A stretch of 8,993 bases of DNA from Polyangiaceae bacterium (GTDB taxonomy: Bacteria; Myxococcota_A; Polyangia; Polyangiales; Polyangiaceae): contig JAICXU010000080.1 in the NCBI GenBank assembly GCA_025934595.1, forward strand, positions 1-8,993. The letters run 5' to 3'. Positions 6,493 through 8,993 of the stretch are shown here, one piece after another. How positions within the stretch are numbered: the stretch's first letter is position 1; the number at the start of each line of letters is the position of its first letter. Made by a program: the position numbers and the translations under genes. The notes below the pieces were generated by a model. That model had not been told where the DNA came from. It ran no database searches and saw only the letters and a list, made by a program, of their open reading frames with translations.

Positions 6493-6507
6493 AAGGAGCA
6501 AGAGATG
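6493..6507 (+). promoter_or_regulatory. Strong ribosome binding site deciding the ATP-grasp start
   Basis: AAGGAG at 6493-6498 lies 6 nt upstream of the ATG at 6505. The frame stays open upstream into the lipoprotein gene, but those residues are a shadow of it. This near-consensus site places the start at 6505. Confidence 0.8.
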
Positions 6508-7689
6508 TCGTCCGTGTTGCTCGCGTGCGCGAGCGATTGGCAGGCCCCTGCGCGCTTGCCGAAAATCTTTCGTCGTGCCGGCTTCGAGGTGCACGTGTTT
6601 TGTCCGCCCGATGCGGGCATCGTGCACACGAAATACGTCGATACAGTGCACGAAGCGCCCGCCGACGTCCGCGCGTTCGCCGACGCGTTAGCGCAGCATT
6701 TGGCTGAAAATAAGGGTGTTCATACGAAAGCGATCGCGATCGACGATCCGCTCTTGGCACATCTGTCGAGCCGCCGGAACGAAGCGTGGACAGCCGAGCT
6801 CTTGCCGATCGACCGCGCGTCGTGCTCGGTCGACATCGTCGCGAGCAAGGCGGCGCTCGTCGGACGCGCGAGCGATCTCGGGCTTCGCATTCCACCGTCA
6901 CGCGTGGTCCGCACGAAAGAGGAAGCGGCGCACGCTACGCGGGCGATCGGTCTTCCCGCGATCCTCAAGGTCGATTGCTCGTTCGCCGGTATGGGCGTCG
7001 CGCTCGTCGAGCGCGCCGAAGACATCGCGGGCGCGTGGGACGCGATTCGCCCGAACGGCGACGTCGTCGTGCAGGCGTTCGTTCGCGGTCAGCTCGGAAA
7101 CACCGCCGTCCTCTATGCGAAGGGATCGCCCCTCGCATGGATGTCGGCCCTGAAAGCGCGAACGTGGCCGGGGCCGTTCGGACCTTCGTGCGCAAGGCAG
7201 TTCGTCGATCGCGAAGATCTCGCGCCGATGATCACGCGCTTCGGCGCGGAGACCCGCTACGACGGCTTCGTGGCATTCGATTGGATCGTCGACGAGAAGG
7301 ATCGCGCGTGGATCTTGGAGGTGAATGCGCGACCGGTTCCCGCGCTCCACATGGCGGCTCATGCCGGAGTCGACTTCGCGGAGGCAGTCCGGCGATGGCT
7401 CTCTTCGGGCGCGCCGCACGCGCATCCCCCGATGCGGTCGATCGCAAATCCCGCTATTTTTCCCATGTTTCCGGAAGATTTTCATCGCGCCATCACGGAC
7501 GCCGACGAGCTCGGCCTCGACGCGTTTCGAACGGGAAACGCCGGCCACGACGACATCCCTTGGGACGATCCTCCTCTCCTCGCGCATCTCCTTCGGCGGC
7601 GATCGACGAAGCGCGCATTCGATCGAGTTCTCGGTACGATCGAAAATCATGCAGCCGATCGATCGGCTGCCGTCACGCGCTGGATTTGA
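6505..7689 (+). CDS. ATP-grasp family ligase
   Basis: The product is 394 residues and has the ATP-grasp layout. An N-terminal pre-grasp domain opens VLLACASDWQAPARLPKIFRRAGFEVHVF. SKAALVGRASDLGLRIPPS (114-132) opens the ATP-grasp core. Lys155 in PAILKVDCSFAGMGV is the likely ATP-binding lysine, VVVQAFVRGQLGNT (187-200) follows, and the metal-binding signature LEVNARP carries Glu272 and Asn274. These enzymes activate a carboxylate as acyl phosphate and join it to an amine or thiol. The substrates here are unknown. The last 80 residues carry an acidic/aromatic HDDIPWDDPPLLAHLL segment. No membrane segment is seen. It lies 34 nt after the lipoprotein gene and its 3' end overlaps the convergent lipase gene by 17 nt. 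Residues 62-75 use an unusual run of A/T-ending codons (TTA, GCT, AAT, GGT, GTT). A plain amino-acid ligase role and a role in the upstream pathway are both open. Confidence 0.87.
   Translation: MSSVLLACASDWQAPARLPKIFRRAGFEVHVFCPPDAGIVHTKYVDTVHEAPADVRAFADALAQHLAENKGVHTKAIAIDDPLLAHLSSRRNEAWTAELLPIDRASCSVDIVASKAALVGRASDLGLRIPPSRVVRTKEEAAHATRAIGLPAILKVDCSFAGMGVALVERAEDIAGAWDAIRPNGDVVVQAFVRGQLGNTAVLYAKGSPLAWMSALKARTWPGPFGPSCARQFVDREDLAPMITRFGAETRYDGFVAFDWIVDEKDRAWILEVNARPVPALHMAAHAGVDFAEAVRRWLSSGAPHAHPPMRSIANPAIFPMFPEDFHRAITDADELGLDAFRTGNAGHDDIPWDDPPLLAHLLRRRSTKRAFDRVLGTIENHAADRSAAVTRWI
7643..7670 (-). terminator. Palindromic hairpin with T-run after the lipase stop codon
   Basis: Positions 7651-7670 form a perfect 20-bp palindrome, GCAGCCGATCGATCGGCTGC, able to fold as an 8-bp stem with a TCGA loop. 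On the minus strand it begins 2 nt after the lipase stop and is followed by ATGATTTT, a rho-independent layout with a short T-run. On the plus strand no T-run follows, so it should act mainly on the lipase transcript. It lies inside the last codons of the ATP-grasp gene. Confidence 0.5.
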
Positions 7690-8845
7690 GGATGCCGGCC
7701 GCGATCGCATCCATGAGCGATTCGAACGCGGCGTCGTCGAACTTCGATCCGCTCGTGAGCCAATCGTGGTGGCGGTGCTCGGGTCGCTCCTCGGGCGTGG
7801 CATCGTTGTAGTGACCGAGCACGTCGAGATGATCGCCGAAGCCGGCCCACACGAGCTTGCCCCAGATCTGCGAGCGAATCGGAACGCATCCGTCGTTCGC
7901 GCTCCACGTCGGGGACTCGACGAAAACGCGACCGAGCAGCGCTTCGTTGTCCGCATGAAATCCCGGTCCTTCTGCGCTCTCGGCCGCGTCGAACGCGCAT
8001 GGATAGCGGCGATCGTACGCGCCCGTGATGCCATGAAGGCCCGTGAAGAGCGCCAGCGACACCGACTGCCACGGCTTGCCGATCGTGTCGATCCACTTTC
8101 GCGGCGATGGCATCGGCGACATCGAGCACGTCGATTGATAGACGACGCCGGGGCGATCGAAAAATCCCGCGATGAAGAGATCCATCGATTCCGGTGAGAG
8201 CTGCATCATCGCGCCCTGATCGTCGGTGATCGCCTTCAAGTAGACGCGGACCTCGGGGCTTCGCGCGTCGTCGACGAGCGCGAGCAGCGAATCGATGGCG
8301 CGATCGATGATGGGAAGCGTGATGCGAATCGGTCGATCGCGCGCGCTCAGCAAGCCGATGAGAACGCTCGCGACCGCGAGAGGGCGCGCGCCGATCGAAA
8401 GACCGATGACGGTGAATGCGGAGAGCACGCGGAGGGCCTGCTGTCCTTTCGTCGTCGCGAAGAAGCTCGCGAGCGGCGTACCGTAATGCGGCGCGTTCAT
8501 CGTCGTGATCGATCGCACGCGTGAGAGCCACGGCGCGTCCGGCGGCACGCTTCGCAAGTGTGCGGCAGGCGATGCCACGAGACGCGCGTCGATGCCGCCC
8601 GTGGAATGGCCGAGCAGGTGGATAGGGCCGTCGTCTCCCGCCGTGCTCGCGATGAGATCGCCGAGCCTCACCGCGCGTCGTCGCAGCGATGCGGTGGGCG
8701 GAACCTCCGACACGTGCGTCTCGAGCTCGTGGCCGGCGTGCTCGAATCGCGCCCCGAGCGCCCTGCCCACGTGCGCGAAGTAATCGTAGGACGCGAGGCG
8801 CGTGAAACCGAACATCCCGGGCGACAAATAAAGGCGATGAAGCAC
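7673..8845 (-). CDS. Lipase-like alpha/beta hydrolase (triacylglycerol lipase type)
   Basis: The product is 390 residues and resembles bacterial triacylglycerol lipases. It opens with an LYLSPGMFGF strand/oxyanion segment and YDYF (20-23). The nucleophile elbow is GHSTGG with Ser81, and MNAPHYGTPLA (116-126) matches the common lipase NTPHxGT segment. The acid is likely Asp318 in SANDGCVPIRSQ and the base His339 in GDHLDVLGHY. A hydrophobic insert at about 142-167 could be a lid or membrane contact. No signal peptide is visible, so either the enzyme is cytoplasmic or it leaves by another route. I chose the GTG at 8845 because the next start, the ATG at 8815, would remove the first beta strand. 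The Shine-Dalgarno is weak. The start lies 13 nt after the cyclophilin stop, so the two are probably cotranscribed. It converges on the ATP-grasp gene with a 17-nt overlap. It looks unrelated to the short hydrolases at 136-1708. Confidence 0.88.
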   Translation of the reverse strand: MLHRLYLSPGMFGFTRLASYDYFAHVGRALGARFEHAGHELETHVSEVPPTASLRRRAVRLGDLIASTAGDDGPIHLLGHSTGGIDARLVASPAAHLRSVPPDAPWLSRVRSITTMNAPHYGTPLASFFATTKGQQALRVLSAFTVIGLSIGARPLAVASVLIGLLSARDRPIRITLPIIDRAIDSLLALVDDARSPEVRVYLKAITDDQGAMMQLSPESMDLFIAGFFDRPGVVYQSTCSMSPMPSPRKWIDTIGKPWQSVSLALFTGLHGITGAYDRRYPCAFDAAESAEGPGFHADNEALLGRVFVESPTWSANDGCVPIRSQIWGKLVWAGFGDHLDVLGHYNDATPEERPEHRHHDWLTSGSKFDDAAFESLMDAIAAGILKSSA

Positions 8846-8858
8846 CGGTTTTTCCCGC

Positions 8859-8993
8859 TCAATTCGATTTTACGCCGACGTGCACCTCGGTCATGCGCGT
8901 AGGCCATCCCGCTTGTTGTCCCGTAGCGGGCGGAGGCTCGCCGCGGAGAATTTTCGGCAATACGTCCATGCCTTCGATGACCTTGCCGAAGAC
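8859..8993 (-). CDS. Cyclophilin-type peptidyl-prolyl isomerase, C-terminal part (5' end outside window)
   Basis: The minus strand is open from the window edge to a TGA at 8861-8859, giving 44 residues. They begin VFGKVIEGMDVLPKI, the near-invariant C-terminal segment of cyclophilins (FGKVxxGMDVVxxI), followed by a Pro-rich stretch and a closing strand RMTEVHVGV. Such enzymes catalyse cis-trans isomerisation of Xaa-Pro bonds and assist protein folding. The active-site arginine and the cellular location cannot be judged because most of the gene is outside the window. It lies directly upstream of the lipase gene on the same strand, 13 nt away, so they are likely one transcript. Confidence 0.85.
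   Translation of the reverse strand, partial: VFGKVIEGMDVLPKILRGEPPPATGQQAGWPTRMTEVHVGVKSN

Noticed and set aside
6730..6742. GCGATCGC / CGATCGCGATCG palindrome
   Set aside because: CGATCG is frequent here because of Asp-Arg/Ile-Ala codon choice. It is a single copy within coding sequence with no partner sites.
7647..8531. Minus-strand frame of 294 codons over the lipase gene
   Set aside because: It is an Arg/His-rich shadow. The neighbouring frame carries the GHSTGG and DHLDVLGHY lipase motifs.
8862..8900. Possible promoter for the lipase (TAAAAT on the minus strand with ATGACC 16 nt upstream)
   Set aside because: The -35 match is poor and it lies in the cyclophilin coding end. Cotranscription across the 13-nt gap explains expression more simply.

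Overview
The window reads as high-GC bacterial DNA with strong G/C preference at third codon positions. A very Cys-rich lipoprotein with a Ser/Gly linker, of a kind common in myxobacteria, makes a Myxococcota (Polyangiales-like) origin the best guess. That assignment rests on style, not on a marker gene.

Positions 2-5467 (+ strand) hold six tightly packed genes, each overlapping the next: the 3' end of an acyl carrier protein (ACP), two paralogous alpha/beta hydrolases, a GT1-type glycosyltransferase, a large membrane-anchored protein with a CxxC/CxxC module and a SAM methyltransferase domain, and a leucine-carboxyl-methyltransferase/TcmP-like O-methyltransferase. Overlaps run from 4 to 28 nt and three are ATGA/GTGA junctions, so this is almost certainly one translationally coupled operon. 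ACP, hydrolases, glycosyltransferase and methyltransferases together look like the tailoring end of a biosynthetic cluster whose chain-building part lies upstream of base 1. A plausible product is an acyl or polyketide chain made on the ACP, released or transferred by the hydrolases, then glycosylated and methylated. The product cannot be named from this window.

Positions 5505-7689 (+ strand) continue with short gaps (37 and 34 nt): a secreted Cys-rich lipoprotein with a TTG start, then an ATP-grasp ligase. They may belong to the same transcript. A weak hairpin plus T-run at the end of the TcmP-like gene leaves open that the tailoring operon stops there.

Positions 7673-8993 (- strand) are a separate two-gene unit: the C-terminus of a cyclophilin-type peptidyl-prolyl isomerase followed after 13 nt by a lipase-like alpha/beta hydrolase. 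The lipase gene converges on the ATP-grasp gene and their 3' ends overlap by 17 nt. A perfect 20-bp palindrome just past the lipase stop is followed on the minus strand by a T-run and probably terminates the lipase transcript inside the ATP-grasp coding region.

No tRNA, rRNA, CRISPR array, insertion sequence or phage feature was seen. No gap between genes exceeds 40 bases.
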